Source: Flavobacteriales bacterium
Lineage (GTDB): Bacteria; Bacteroidota; Bacteroidia; Flavobacteriales_F; PHOS-HE28
Length of the DNA: 64,000 nucleotides
Assembly (NCBI GenBank): GCA_016703105.1
Contig: JADJCS010000004.1
Coordinates: 310,001-374,000 of the forward strand
Direction of reading: 5' to 3'
The position numbers and the translations under genes were made by a program. The notes below the pieces were generated by a model. The model was not told where the DNA came from and made no database searches. It worked only from the letters and a program-made list of their open reading frames with translations. This document shows positions 25,401-34,880 of the stretch, piece by piece. How positions within the stretch are numbered: the stretch's first letter is position 1; every line of letters starts with the position of its first letter.

Positions 25401-27169
25401 ATGACCCCGCCCCGGACCAAGCGCTGGCGTTTGAAGGAAGTCCCCGATGCGGCCGCGGAATCCGCATTGACCACGGACCGTTGCCCGGCATCACTGGCGC
25501 GTGTCCTCGCGCAACGAGGCATCCGGGACCCGAAGGAAGCGGCGCGTTTCTTCCGTCCGCACATCGAACAGTTGCACGATCCGTTCTCGATGGCCGACAT
25601 GCTGAAGGCTGTGGAAAGGATCGAGCATGCCCTCGGCGAAGGAGAGCGCATCATGGTCTATGGGGACTATGATGTGGATGGCACCACCGCAGTGGCCTTG
25701 GTCACTTCGTTCCTGTCCCGGTTCTCCGGGCAACTCATTTTCTACATCCCGGACCGCTATTCCGAAGGCTACGGCATTTCGTTCCAAGGGATCGATCACG
25801 CGAAGCACGAAGGCGTTACGCTGATCATAGCGTTGGACTGTGGCATCAAGTCGCACGATAAGGTGACCTACGCTTCGGAAAAAGGGATCGACTTCATCAT
25901 TTGCGATCACCACCGGCCGGACGAAACCCTGCCTGCGGCCGTCGCCGTGCTCGATCCCAAGCGCGATGATTGCCCTTATCCCTTCAAGGAGCTCAGCGGC
26001 TGTGGCATCGGCTTCAAACTGATGCAGGGCCTCGCGCAGCGCAACAACATCCCCTTCGCCGAACTGGAACCCCTGCTCGATCTGGTGGCCGTAAGCACCG
26101 CGTGCGACATCGTACCGGTTACCGGCGAGAACCGGGTGCTGTCTTACTTCGGGCTCCGGCGACTGAACGAGGAACCGCGTGCCGGTTTCCAGGCCATGCT
26201 GGAAATGGCCAATGTGAAGCGGTCCCTCAACGTCACGGATCTGGTCTTCGTGCTGGGACCGCGCATCAATGCCGCAGGTCGCATCGAACATGGAAGGCAG
26301 GCCGTGGAACTGCTGCTGGCGCACGACAAGCAGCAGGCTGAGCAGATGAGCGCGCGCATCGACCGTAACAACGTGCAGCGCCAGGACCTGGACAAGGAGA
26401 TCACGCGTGGCGCGATGGAAATGATCGAGCGCGATGCCTTCCTCCAGAGCGCATGGAGCACCGTCCTGTTCGACGCCACCTGGCACAAAGGCGTGATCGG
26501 GATCGTGGCTTCGCGGCTGGTCGATGTGCACTACCGCCCCACTGTGGTGCTCACCGAGAGCAACGGCAAAGCGGCGGATCGGCGCGCAGCGTCAAGGGCT
26601 TCGATGTGTACGAAGCGATCAGTGCGTGCGCGGACCTGCTGGAGCAGTTCGGCGGGCATACCTATGCGGCCGGTCTCACCATGCCTCTGGAGAACGTGGA
26701 AGCTTTCCGTACGCGCTTCGAGGCCGTAGTGCGCGAACGCCTGGGCGAAGAGCAACGCACCCGCGAGGAAGAAGTGGACGTGGAGATCCCACTATCCGAT
26801 ATCGACGGCCGGTTGATGAAGGTGCTCCAACACATGGCGCCCTACGGACCGGGCAACATGCGCCCGGTGTTCCTTACGCGCGGTGTCAAAGACAAAGGCC
26901 GTGCGCGCATCGTGGGGGACAGCCATCTGAAAATGAACCTGATCGATCCGGCCCATCCGCAGCGGGAGATCGATGCCATCGCCTTCCGCCAGGCCGAACA
27001 CATGGAACTGGTGCGCAGCGGTGGACCGTTCAGCGTGATCTACACCTTGGAGGACAATCTTTGGAACGGTCGCACCACCATCCAGATGAACATCAAGGAC
27101 ATCAAACCAGGTTCGGACGGCCTTTTGGTGAACGAAGGGGAGGGACACCATACCGTGGCGCTTGCCTGA
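25401..27169 (+). pseudogene. recJ: Single-stranded-DNA-specific exonuclease RecJ, disrupted by a frameshift
   Basis: The first frame (25401-26729) encodes the DHH nuclease domain: YGDYDVDGTTAVAL, ALDCGIKSHDKV, FIICDHHRPDETLPAAV, DLVAVSTACDIVP and ATWHKGVIGIVASRLV. It should continue through ESNGKA into GSARSVKGFDVYEAIS, but a base is missing near 26571-26577; the rest (GGHTYAAGLTMPLE, the OB-fold C-terminal domain, stop at 27169) lies in the next frame. Joined, the protein would be about 588 residues, the normal size. Both halves are otherwise intact with no other stop, which suggests a recent loss or a sequencing/assembly error in the GC-rich GCGGCGG stretch. RecJ degrades 5' single strands in RecF-pathway and mismatch repair. 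Confidence 0.9.
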
Positions 27170-27221
27170 TCCTTGAACTTTCGAACACCACCGTTGTCGA
27201 ACCACCGCAATAGCCGAAACT

Positions 27222-28790
27222 ATGCGTACCTCCTTACTTCTGATAGGCGCCATGATAGGTGCGTCCTCGATCGCCCAGACACCTACATGGAGCGAGGATG
27301 TGGCGTGCATCGTCTACTCGCACTGCGCTCCCTGCCATCGCGAAGGAGGTGCCGGTCACTTCAGCCTCACCAGCTTCACGGACGCATACACCTACCGTAA
27401 CGACATGCGTGATGCCACGCAGTTGCGCTTAATGCCCCCGTGGCCACCCGACCAGGACTACCGCACACTCGCCCACGAGCGCGTCCTTTCACAGGACGAG
27501 ATCGACATCATCGCCGCCTGGGCGAACGGCGGAGGACCGGAAGGTGATCCCGGGCTCGCTCCACCGCCGCCCACTTTCAGCGGCAACTGGGTTATCGCAC
27601 AGCCCGACATCACCGCGCGCATGGAGGAATACGTGGTGCCGCCTTCCACGAACGACAACTACCGCGCTTTCGTCCTGCCCATCAACAATCCGGTGAACAG
27701 CCACATCACCGGCTTCGAAGTGGTGCCGGGCAACACCGAGATCGTACACCATGTGCTCGTGTTCGCGGATGCTACAGGTCAGGCCCAGGCGCTCGACGAT
27801 GCGGACCCCGCGCCCGGGTATGCGAGCTTTGGCGGCATCGGTGTTTCGGGTGCGAAGCTGGTGGGGCTCTGGGTGCCGGGTGCGGATCCGGTCTTCACAC
27901 CGGCCAGTATGGGCATTCCGTTGGAGGCCGGTGCGGACCTCGTGATGCAGGTACACTATCCCGCAGGCAGCAATGCCTTGGTGGACAGCACCCGCATCAA
28001 CTTGCAATTGAGCCCCGGTGGTTTCATTCGCGACATGGCCATCGACGCGATCTTGGAGCATTTCCTCACTTTGACCGATGGTCCGCTGGTGATCCCCGCC
28101 AACACCGTGAAGACCTTCCACAATCAATACACCACCGCGTTCCCGGCCACCATCACCGCCATTGGGCCGCATGCGCACCTCATATGCACTTCCATGAAAG
28201 CCTTCGCCGTGGCGCCCGGCAACGACACCATACCGCTCATCGACATCCCCGCGTGGGATTTCCGCTGGCAGGGACTCTACCAGTTCCGCAAGCCGATCTT
28301 CCTGCCCGCGAATACCGTGCTCTACGGCGAAGCCACATACGACAATACCGCGAACAACGAGAGCAATCCCAACGATCCCCCGGAACAAGTGACCTTGGGC
28401 GAAGCGACCACCGATGAGATGATGCTCTTCTACTTCGGCTGGACCTACGGCTTCCCGATCGATACCACCATTGTAGTGGACATCGATCCGCATCCAGCGC
28501 ACCATTTGGATTGTGAAACCTCGTTCCCGATCGGGATCCAGGACGTTGTGCTCAAGGACGACGCGCGTTATTGGCCCATCCCTTCGGATGACGTTCTCTA
28601 TTTCGAATGGAAGAAAGGCCCTGCCGAATTCGTGTTGCGTGACGCTACGGGCCGGTCGGTGTGTGCGTTGCGCGTGACCGACGGTGTGAACGAAGTGGAT
28701 CTCTCCGCAGTACGCGCTGGCTTGTACCTGGCCGAAGTGCGCGACCGGGAAGGACGCCTGCGATCGCGCACCAAGGTGTTACGGCAATGA
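27222..28790 (+). CDS. Exported heme/copper-monooxygenase-like protein with T9SS sorting domain
   Basis: 522 residues with a signal peptide (RTSLLLIGAMIGASSIAQ). Residues about 24-105 are a c-type-cytochrome-like segment with one CAPCH heme site and a distal YRNDMRDATQLRLMPPWPP methionine region. Residues about 125-420 resemble the copper type II ascorbate-dependent monooxygenase fold: GNTEIVHHVLVF carries a His pair, ADLVMQVHYPAGS a His ligand, and IGPHAHLICTSMKAF another His pair. The last 75 residues form a type A sorting domain (YWPIPSDDVLYFEW to AGLYLAEVRDREGRLRSRTK). The reaction is unknown, but an extracellular redox enzyme is likely. Its stop overlaps the tadA ATG. Confidence 0.75.
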   Translation: MRTSLLLIGAMIGASSIAQTPTWSEDVACIVYSHCAPCHREGGAGHFSLTSFTDAYTYRNDMRDATQLRLMPPWPPDQDYRTLAHERVLSQDEIDIIAAWANGGGPEGDPGLAPPPPTFSGNWVIAQPDITARMEEYVVPPSTNDNYRAFVLPINNPVNSHITGFEVVPGNTEIVHHVLVFADATGQAQALDDADPAPGYASFGGIGVSGAKLVGLWVPGADPVFTPASMGIPLEAGADLVMQVHYPAGSNALVDSTRINLQLSPGGFIRDMAIDAILEHFLTLTDGPLVIPANTVKTFHNQYTTAFPATITAIGPHAHLICTSMKAFAVAPGNDTIPLIDIPAWDFRWQGLYQFRKPIFLPANTVLYGEATYDNTANNESNPNDPPEQVTLGEATTDEMMLFYFGWTYGFPIDTTIVVDIDPHPAHHLDCETSFPIGIQDVVLKDDARYWPIPSDDVLYFEWKKGPAEFVLRDATGRSVCALRVTDGVNEVDLSAVRAGLYLAEVRDREGRLRSRTKVLRQ

Positions 28791-29236
28791 TCACCGTAGG
28801 CGGTGATGAGCATTGGATGCGGCAGGCGCTGCGCGAGGCTGAACGTTCCTTCACCGCCGATGAGGTTCCCGTGGGCGCCGTGGTGGTATGCCAGGAACGC
28901 GTGATCGCGCGTGCGCACAACCTCACTGAAAGGCTGAACGATGTGACCGCGCACGCGGAAATGCAATGCCTCACGGCTGCCGCAGAGCACTTGGGGAGCA
29001 AGTACCTAATGGACTGCACCATGTACGTTACACTGGAACCGTGTGTGATGTGCGCGGGCGCGTTGCGTTGGGCGCAGCTCGGCAAGTTGGTGTTCGGTGC
29101 GTTCGATGAGAAGGCGGGTTATCGCCGCATCGGCAGCACCTTGTTGCATCCGAAGACGCAAGTGACCGGTGGCATCCTGGAGCCCGAATGCGCCGATCTG
29201 ATGAAGGCGTTCTTTCGGAAGAAGCGGGCGTTGTAA
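28787..29236 (+). CDS. tadA: tRNA-specific adenosine deaminase / nucleoside deaminase
   Basis: 149 residues, cytidine-deaminase fold. The zinc site is THAEMQ-type (VTAHAEMQCL: His and catalytic Glu) plus LEPCVMCAGALRW (PCxxC). DEVPVGAVVV at the N-terminal side and GAFDEKAGYRRIGSTLLHP towards the C-terminus match TadA (A34 to I34 in tRNA-Arg) rather than guanine deaminase. The start at ATG 28787 overlaps the previous stop (ATGA); the frame is open further upstream, but that part lies inside the upstream gene. Confidence 0.93.
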   Translation: MITVGGDEHWMRQALREAERSFTADEVPVGAVVVCQERVIARAHNLTERLNDVTAHAEMQCLTAAAEHLGSKYLMDCTMYVTLEPCVMCAGALRWAQLGKLVFGAFDEKAGYRRIGSTLLHPKTQVTGGILEPECADLMKAFFRKKRAL

Positions 29237-29280
29237 GCAGCGACGGACCGCATTGCATGGTCTTAGTGTAAATACCTCTC

Positions 29281-30189
29281 ATGAGAACATCCGCTACCCT
29301 CGCTTTGCTCCTCGGAGCGACCATCAGCAATGCGCAGACTCCGGGCGACACCCTCACCATGGCGTTCGATATTCCTGGGGAGGAACTTGTGCTCGACAGC
29401 GTCTACCCTCTGGGATGCTGGCAGGTCGGCACACCAACCAAGCCGGTATTCACAAGTGCATACTCTCCCGGAAGGGCTTTGGTGACCGATACGATGCTGC
29501 CCCACCCTTCGAGCATGACGTGTTACGCGGAATTCACGCTGATCACCACCGATCTCCAATATCTGGGACGATCGATCGAGTTCAGGTATTTCCGGGACAT
29601 GGACACCACTGCTAGGGGCTGGGTGGAAGCGTTCGACCCGTTCCAGTTGACCTGGCATAGGTTCGGGACCTCATGGGATGAGTATTATCAAGTGGGTGAT
29701 GTGGTCGCGACTGCTTTAGGCCCTGAATTCGTTGGTCAGGATACGAGTTGGCAGTATGCATGGCTAGAATCGCCTTGCGGTGGTGTACTCCAAAGGGAAG
29801 CACGTCACGATCGCATGTGGTACGATCCGATCATGCGGGTCAGGTTCGTCTTCGAAAGTCAGGGCAATCCAGATGGCCACGATGGATGGATGATAGATGA
29901 CGTGCGCGCAAGTGTGAGTTACTGCAGTGGCAGCGTTCGAGAGGGTTCGATTGGCACACCCACGGTGTACCCGGTCCCGACGAGTGGAAGCCTTTGGATC
30001 GATCCGCGCACCAACTCCGAATATGTCCTAGACCTCCTGGGTCCGGATGGAAAAGTGGTTGCCCCATCAGCCCGGATCACCGATGGAATTGCTACGATCA
30101 ACGTCAGCGATCTGGCGGTGGGGATTTATGCTGCGCGTGTCACTGCCGAAGGGTCAACGACCACGCACCGATTCGTGGTTGAGCGCTGA
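29281..30189 (+). CDS. Secreted protein with T9SS type A sorting domain
   Basis: 302 residues with a signal peptide (RTSATLALLLGATISNAQ). The central region (residues about 25-220) is beta-rich with an ARGWVEAFDPFQLTWHRFG to RVRFVFESQGNPDGHDGWMI pattern that resembles a MAM/lectin-type jelly roll (the HDGWMIDDV ending is typical of such exported proteins). Residues about 228-302 are a type A sorting domain (TVYPVPTSGSLWID to VGIYAARVTAEGSTTTHRFV). Codon choice is visibly less GC-rich at third positions than in its neighbours, possibly a sign of later acquisition. There is no clear promoter box; it starts 45 bases after tadA. Confidence 0.75.
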   Translation: MRTSATLALLLGATISNAQTPGDTLTMAFDIPGEELVLDSVYPLGCWQVGTPTKPVFTSAYSPGRALVTDTMLPHPSSMTCYAEFTLITTDLQYLGRSIEFRYFRDMDTTARGWVEAFDPFQLTWHRFGTSWDEYYQVGDVVATALGPEFVGQDTSWQYAWLESPCGGVLQREARHDRMWYDPIMRVRFVFESQGNPDGHDGWMIDDVRASVSYCSGSVREGSIGTPTVYPVPTSGSLWIDPRTNSEYVLDLLGPDGKVVAPSARITDGIATINVSDLAVGIYAARVTAEGSTTTHRFVVER

Positions 30190-30281
30190 TCCCATGTGGG
30201 GTATGATCGAAGGCGACGGGTCTTGGGCCTGGCTCGTTCGTGGATAGGACCCCTGTGCAACGGCACGCCCTCACTACCGTT

Positions 30282-30289
30282 TACATTTG
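30282..30289 (+). promoter_or_regulatory. -7 promoter box (TACATTTG) of the bacilliredoxin gene
   Basis: A perfect TAnnTTTG, 39 bases before ATG 30329. Confidence 0.6.
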
Positions 30290-30328
30290 TACCGTTCCAA
30301 CAGACCGACAACAGAGAACCAAGCACCT

Positions 30329-30739
30329 ATGTATCCACCCGAACTAGTAGCCCCGATGAAGACCGACCTGACCATGGCCGGATTCTCGGAACTCCATACC
30401 CCTGATCAAGTGGACAAGGCCCTTTCGCAACCCGGCACCGTACTGTGCATGGTGAACAGCGTGTGCGGCTGCGCCGCTGGTGCTGCCCGCCCCGGTGTGA
30501 AGATGAGCTTGCAAGGCGCGAAGCGCCCGGCCAACTTGGTCACCGTGTTCGCGGGTGTGGACACCGACGCGACGAACCAAGCGCGCAAACACTTCCTTCC
30601 ATATCCGCCTAGCAGCCCGGCTGTCGCCCTCTTCAAGGATGGCAAGCTGGTACACTTCCTGGAGCGCCACCACATCGAAGGCCGCTCGGCCGATATGATC
30701 GCCGAGAACCTGATGATGGCATACGACGAGTTCTGCTGA
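30329..30739 (+). CDS. BrxA/BrxB family bacilliredoxin
   Basis: 136 residues, cytoplasmic. The redox motif is VNSVCGCAAGAARPG (CGC active site near residue 40), preceded by FSELHTPDQVDKAL and followed by VTVFAGVDTDATNQARKHF and PSSPAVALFKDGKLVHFLER, all as in the DUF1094/bacilliredoxin family. In Firmicutes these proteins remove bacillithiol from proteins; many Bacteroidota also carry them. The start YPPELVAPM is typical. It is transcribed alone between a perfect -7 box and a bidirectional hairpin terminator. Confidence 0.93.
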   Translation: MYPPELVAPMKTDLTMAGFSELHTPDQVDKALSQPGTVLCMVNSVCGCAAGAARPGVKMSLQGAKRPANLVTVFAGVDTDATNQARKHFLPYPPSSPAVALFKDGKLVHFLERHHIEGRSADMIAENLMMAYDEFC

Positions 30740-30752
30740 TCGATCCCTTACA

Positions 30753-30785
30753 ACGAAGCCCCCCGACATCGTCGAGGGGCTTCGT
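30753..30785. terminator. Bidirectional hairpin between convergent genes
   Basis: The stem ACGAAGCCCC / GGGGCTTCGT is extended inward by CGAC/GTCG with one mismatch; the loop is ATC. It lies between genes ending at 30739 (+) and 30799 (-). Confidence 0.8.
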
Positions 30786-30798
30786 GCGTGTTGTACCG

Positions 30799-33700
30799 CT
30801 AGGGAAGCTGCTGAGCGCGCGTAGCGGTGGGTACCGAGCCTCCGATGTTCACCAGGATCACGTCCCGATCATTGGAGCCGCCCGCGTACTTCGTCAGGCC
30901 GTCCATCGTAGTGTCCTCAGTGCGGTAGCCAGGTACGGTGGCGGTGGGCACGGTGCCACCGATGGCCACGAGGATCGGATCGCGATCGTTGTTGCTTCCG
31001 GCGTAGCGCAGAGTGGCATCGGGTTTCGCATTGCCTGTCCAGAGCACCATGGTGCCGTTCACGTCTTTGCGCGCGTTGGTCCCGTAGGTGGCGGTTCCCC
31101 CCGTGGTGAAGTCCACGGCCGTGGTGGTCCCGCTCAAAGCGATCGGCGAAGCGGTCATGCACCCGAGGTGGTTGCGGTGCCTGACTGCCACGTAGTAGCT
31201 GTTCCCAGTGGCCAGCAGGGAGATCGGCGAAACTCCGTCCTCCGCTACCACATCCCCATCGCGCTGAACGAGGGCCGTGCGCGTCGCTGCGATCATGGCA
31301 GGTGTGAACTGGTTGCGCAGCTCCACCAGCACCCAATCGACGATGGCGTTGTCGCCAGATACTGTGGTGATACCGGCTTGCAGCGTTTCGCCACCGCCAT
31401 CCGAAGCTTGCGTGAACGCGAGACCGGTATACGGTTCCGCGGCCGGGATCCAATTGCCGGTGCGTAGCTGATCGCGCATGCGGCCGGTGTTCGGATCGTA
31501 GGGCCCTTCAAGCATCAGCTTCACGGCCAGGCGCAGGCCATTGTTCTCCAAAGAGATGTTGTCCAGATAGAGGCGGTTGCCGTAGTCGTTGATGTTCACG
31601 AACCGGATCACCACGGCCTGGCCGTCGTAAGCGCTCAGGTCGATATCGTTCAAGACCCACTGGTTGGCGGCCGTTGGATCGAACGGGTTACCGTTCTGCG
31701 GCGCCGTTCCCAAGGCCGCCCCGGCCGCATAGTAGAGCTGGGTCCAGTTCGCTCCGCAGTTGGTGCTGATCTCTACGCGCAGGGCGTCGTCGTAACCGCT
31801 GCCGTACGGTGCATACGCGCGGTGGAACCGGAGGCGGGTACCCGCACTCCCGCCGAGGGTGATGACCGGTGTTACCAGACGGTCCTCTTGCCCAGGTGCT
31901 TCGTAGTAGTAATTATCCAGGCGCCATGCCCGACCTGCGTTGCCATTGCTGCCTGCGGCGATCGCCACATTGCCCCAAGTGGCCAGGTCATCGGGGTTCT
32001 GCAGGCTCCATCCGGCAGGGGCAGCTTGCTGGTTCTCAGCATCTGCCAGCAACGGCACGGAAGTACCGTTATTGCTGACGGTTATGAAGCCCGGGATGGT
32101 GCGCGTATTGGTGCCGTTGACATCGGTAACGGTGAGGCTGACAGCGTACGCCCCGGGAGCGGTATAAGACACGATCGGGTTGCGGATCGAGCTCGTGCCG
32201 GGTGTTCCCCCGGGAAATGTCCAGGACCAGGTGGCGCCGGATGCGTTCAAGGCGCTGTTGTCCCAAAGCTGCACGTTGGGTGCGAGGCAGGTCACATTGC
32301 GCTTGTCCGCGCTGAAGTTGGCGAGCGGCGCGCTCGGTGCTTCGAGGGCGCTCTCCCACACACTGCGATCCGTGCCGTTGCGGATCTTCCCTTCCTTGTA
32401 ATTGATGAGCAGCCGCGTGCTGTAGATGCGCGCAGGCAGTCCGGCGTTCCACAGCGACCACGCAGGTGCGGCATCGCTGCGGTAGTAAACCGCGCGCCGT
32501 GTGCCGATGTACAGCGCACCATTGCTGCCGAGTTGGTGCGTGATGTTGCTCGGCCACTCGTTGTTGAGGCTCGCATCGGTGATGTTCGTCCACGCGCTTC
32601 CCCCGTTGGTGCTCTTATACACCACGTAGCCGTTGATGTCCGGATAGTCGCCGTACTGGCTGGTGCGGCACAACCAGATCGTTTGCGGATCGGTGCCGCT
32701 CACGGCGAGGTCATAGGGCACCCAGATGTTGCCGTTCAACTGGCCGCTCGATGGTGTGATGTCGGTCCAGTTCGCGCCCGCATCAATGCTGCGCCACACG
32801 CGTTTTGTGTCCCACCAACCCAAGTAGGTGCATACGTAGATCGTGTTCGGATCGCTGAAGGCGACCTCCAAACTGGTCACCTTCTCGTTGAAATTGTGCA
32901 CCTCCACGAACGAGCTGCCGTTGTCGTCGGTGCGCCACAGGCTGTTGCCGTTGCCGAGGTACGCGGTGTTCACCAGGTTGGGGTGCCACACCAGATCGCT
33001 GCTTTCGCCGGTGATGTAGCTACCGTTCGGTTGTTTGTCCCAGCCGCTGTTGCCGTTCGCCACCATGCGATCTCCGCTCAGCGTTTTGTAGCCATAGTCG
33101 CTCAATGCGCGCCGATCGTACTGCGGGTGTACGAAGCCGCGGATGCCATCACCACCGTCCGTGCATACCCAGCCATTGGTGTACACATTGCCGTCCTTCA
33201 GCAGCGTGCCGTTGTGGTAGGTACCGCCGAGCATCACCTGGCTGCCGGTCCATCCGCCTGCGCCGAAGCCCCAGAAGTCCGTGCCCGCGATACCGAACAT
33301 GCGCCGGTTGAAGGTGACGCCCGCATCGTTGCTGTAGAATATGCCGCCGTCACACGCCGCCCAGATCTCAGCGCCGTAGTAACGGAAGTCGTGGATGTCG
33401 GCGTGGATGTAGTCCACTTTGTCGCTGTGGCTCCACTTCGCTGGGCAGGTGAAGGTGACGCCACCATCGGTGCTCACCCAGCGTTGCACGCCGCACACTT
33501 GGAGCTTGTTCGCGTTCGCGGGATCGACGTTGAAGGCGAGGTCGTAGTAGTACTGCCCACCATCATCCTGTCCGGCATCGTCCCAACCCATCAGGTTGAA
33601 GTTGGTGGGGGAGGGCACGCCACCTGGCCCCGTACCGCAGCATTGGAAGGTCCAGTTCGCGCCGTTGTCAATGCTCTTGTACACGCCGTACAAACCGCTG

Positions 33701-34740
33701 CCGCCGTTGGCCGCACCGGTACACAAGGCGTACACCGTGTTGGGTGCCGCGGCCGTGACGGCGATCTCCGTGCGCCCCTGCTCATCGGGAGCCACAGGCA
33801 AGGGCCAGTTAACGCCGACCTGCGTGAACGACACACCACTGTTCGTGCTGCGCCAGAACTCCGTGCGGTTGCTCACCTGCTTCACGGCATACACCATCGT
33901 GGGATCGCCCGGCTTCATCTCCAACTCCTGCCAACTCCCGGTCTGCACTTGCGTGAACGAAGTACCCGCATTGATGCTGCGCCAGAGTCCCTGATCGCTC
34001 AGCACGAACAGGATCTGGTTGTTGGTGGGGTGCATCACGATATCGCGGATGCTGTGCGACAGCCCTTGGAAGGTGGCATCGCCGATCGAGTTCCAGGTGG
34101 CGCCACCATCGATGGTTCTCCACAGATCGCCCTCGCCTCCGAAGAAAGCAGTGTTCTGCACCGTGTGATCCAATTCGATGCTCACCACCGAACCCACCAT
34201 CATCGTCTTCGTGGTATTCGTCCAGTTGAGCCCCTTGTCGACGCTCTTCCAAACACCGGCGTTGGCGGTACCCGCGTAGATCAGGTTGGTGTTCACGGCG
34301 CTCTGTTCCACCGTGTACACATGCGCGGCACCGGCGGCATAGCTCTTCACCACGGAGCCATGGTCCCAATCGATCGGGCCGATGCAACTCCAATTGGCTG
34401 CACGCTGTTGCAGCAGGTCCTCGGTGGCATCCAGGTAGTCGCTTGTGGTTTGCCCGTAAGCCGCCAATTGCGCCGGGTCCTTCGGCACTAAGTCATGGCC
34501 CAATTCGCGTTTCCACCGTTTGAAGTACTGCGTGTGGCTGTTCTTCACCAGTGGGTTGCTCGCGTAGTAGGCGTTGTACGCCGCGATCACCGCACCGGGA
34601 TCCGGGTTGGGCGCGTACATCAGTTGTACCCATTGCGGCAGGTCGCTGCGCTGCGCATTGTACGGTCTGAATGAAAGGTCTTGGGCGTGCAGGCCGAAGG
34701 CGCAAACGAGCGGCGCGATGAAGGCAGTGGTTCGGATCAT
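30799..34740 (-). CDS. Large exported BNR/sortilin-like beta-propeller protein with PKD and jelly-roll domains
   Basis: 1,313 residues with a signal peptide (RTTAFIAPLVCAFGLHAQ). Residues about 120-830 are BNR/VPS10-type propeller blades: repeated WRTIDGGATWNSIGD, WRSINAGTSFTQVQ, YKSIDNGANWTF and WRSIDAGANWTDITP, the Asp-box pattern. A PKD domain follows (LWDNSALNASGATWSWTFPG to YAVSLTVTD), then a MAM/jelly-roll region (RLDNYYYEAPGQEDRLVTP, VIRFVNINDYGNRLYLDNI). The last 80 residues contain two copies of a motif with NDRDPILVAIGG / NDRDVILVNIGG separated by TMDG, in place of a standard type A sorting domain. It is presumably exported to the surface; the ligand is unknown. The frame is open to 34863; ATG 34740 starts the signal peptide. 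Confidence 0.85.
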   Translation of the reverse strand: MIRTTAFIAPLVCAFGLHAQDLSFRPYNAQRSDLPQWVQLMYAPNPDPGAVIAAYNAYYASNPLVKNSHTQYFKRWKRELGHDLVPKDPAQLAAYGQTTSDYLDATEDLLQQRAANWSCIGPIDWDHGSVVKSYAAGAAHVYTVEQSAVNTNLIYAGTANAGVWKSVDKGLNWTNTTKTMMVGSVVSIELDHTVQNTAFFGGEGDLWRTIDGGATWNSIGDATFQGLSHSIRDIVMHPTNNQILFVLSDQGLWRSINAGTSFTQVQTGSWQELEMKPGDPTMVYAVKQVSNRTEFWRSTNSGVSFTQVGVNWPLPVAPDEQGRTEIAVTAAAPNTVYALCTGAANGGSGLYGVYKSIDNGANWTFQCCGTGPGGVPSPTNFNLMGWDDAGQDDGGQYYYDLAFNVDPANANKLQVCGVQRWVSTDGGVTFTCPAKWSHSDKVDYIHADIHDFRYYGAEIWAACDGGIFYSNDAGVTFNRRMFGIAGTDFWGFGAGGWTGSQVMLGGTYHNGTLLKDGNVYTNGWVCTDGGDGIRGFVHPQYDRRALSDYGYKTLSGDRMVANGNSGWDKQPNGSYITGESSDLVWHPNLVNTAYLGNGNSLWRTDDNGSSFVEVHNFNEKVTSLEVAFSDPNTIYVCTYLGWWDTKRVWRSIDAGANWTDITPSSGQLNGNIWVPYDLAVSGTDPQTIWLCRTSQYGDYPDINGYVVYKSTNGGSAWTNITDASLNNEWPSNITHQLGSNGALYIGTRRAVYYRSDAAPAWSLWNAGLPARIYSTRLLINYKEGKIRNGTDRSVWESALEAPSAPLANFSADKRNVTCLAPNVQLWDNSALNASGATWSWTFPGGTPGTSSIRNPIVSYTAPGAYAVSLTVTDVNGTNTRTIPGFITVSNNGTSVPLLADAENQQAAPAGWSLQNPDDLATWGNVAIAAGSNGNAGRAWRLDNYYYEAPGQEDRLVTPVITLGGSAGTRLRFHRAYAPYGSGYDDALRVEISTNCGANWTQLYYAAGAALGTAPQNGNPFDPTAANQWVLNDIDLSAYDGQAVVIRFVNINDYGNRLYLDNISLENNGLRLAVKLMLEGPYDPNTGRMRDQLRTGNWIPAAEPYTGLAFTQASDGGGETLQAGITTVSGDNAIVDWVLVELRNQFTPAMIAATRTALVQRDGDVVAEDGVSPISLLATGNSYYVAVRHRNHLGCMTASPIALSGTTTAVDFTTGGTATYGTNARKDVNGTMVLWTGNAKPDATLRYAGSNNDRDPILVAIGGTVPTATVPGYRTEDTTMDGLTKYAGGSNDRDVILVNIGGSVPTATRAQQLP

Positions 34741-34755
34741 GAGCGATGGATCGGT

Positions 34756-34763
34756 CAAATATC
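34756..34763 (-). promoter_or_regulatory. Possible -7 box (GATATTTG) of the BNR protein gene
   Basis: The minus strand reads GATATTTG, one mismatch to TAnnTTTG, 15 bases before ATG 34740. Confidence 0.35.
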
Positions 34764-34828
34764 CCCAAAGCGCGCGAGGCGCGGCCCGATAAGACGCCGG
34801 AACATCGGGATCCCACCGGGTGGAACGT

Positions 34829-34858
34829 CGAACGCCCTGACCGGAGCCAGGGCGTTCG
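34829..34858 (-). terminator. Hairpin terminator of gdhA
   Basis: An 11-bp perfect stem CGAACGCCCTG / CAGGGCGTTCG with an 8-base loop, 23 bases after the gdhA stop on the minus strand. Confidence 0.65.
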
Positions 34859-34880
34859 TTCAATTATCGTCGCAGCGCAC

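Noticed and set aside
26560..26600. Programmed ribosomal frameshift in recJ
   Set aside because: There is no slippery heptamer or downstream pseudoknot typical of such sites, and RecJ is not known to use one; mutation or sequence error is simpler.
31822..34491. Very long open frame on the plus strand opposite the BNR protein gene
   Set aside because: It is an antisense shadow caused by high GC and biased codon use; its translation has no signal peptide or domain, while the minus strand has clear BNR and PKD motifs.
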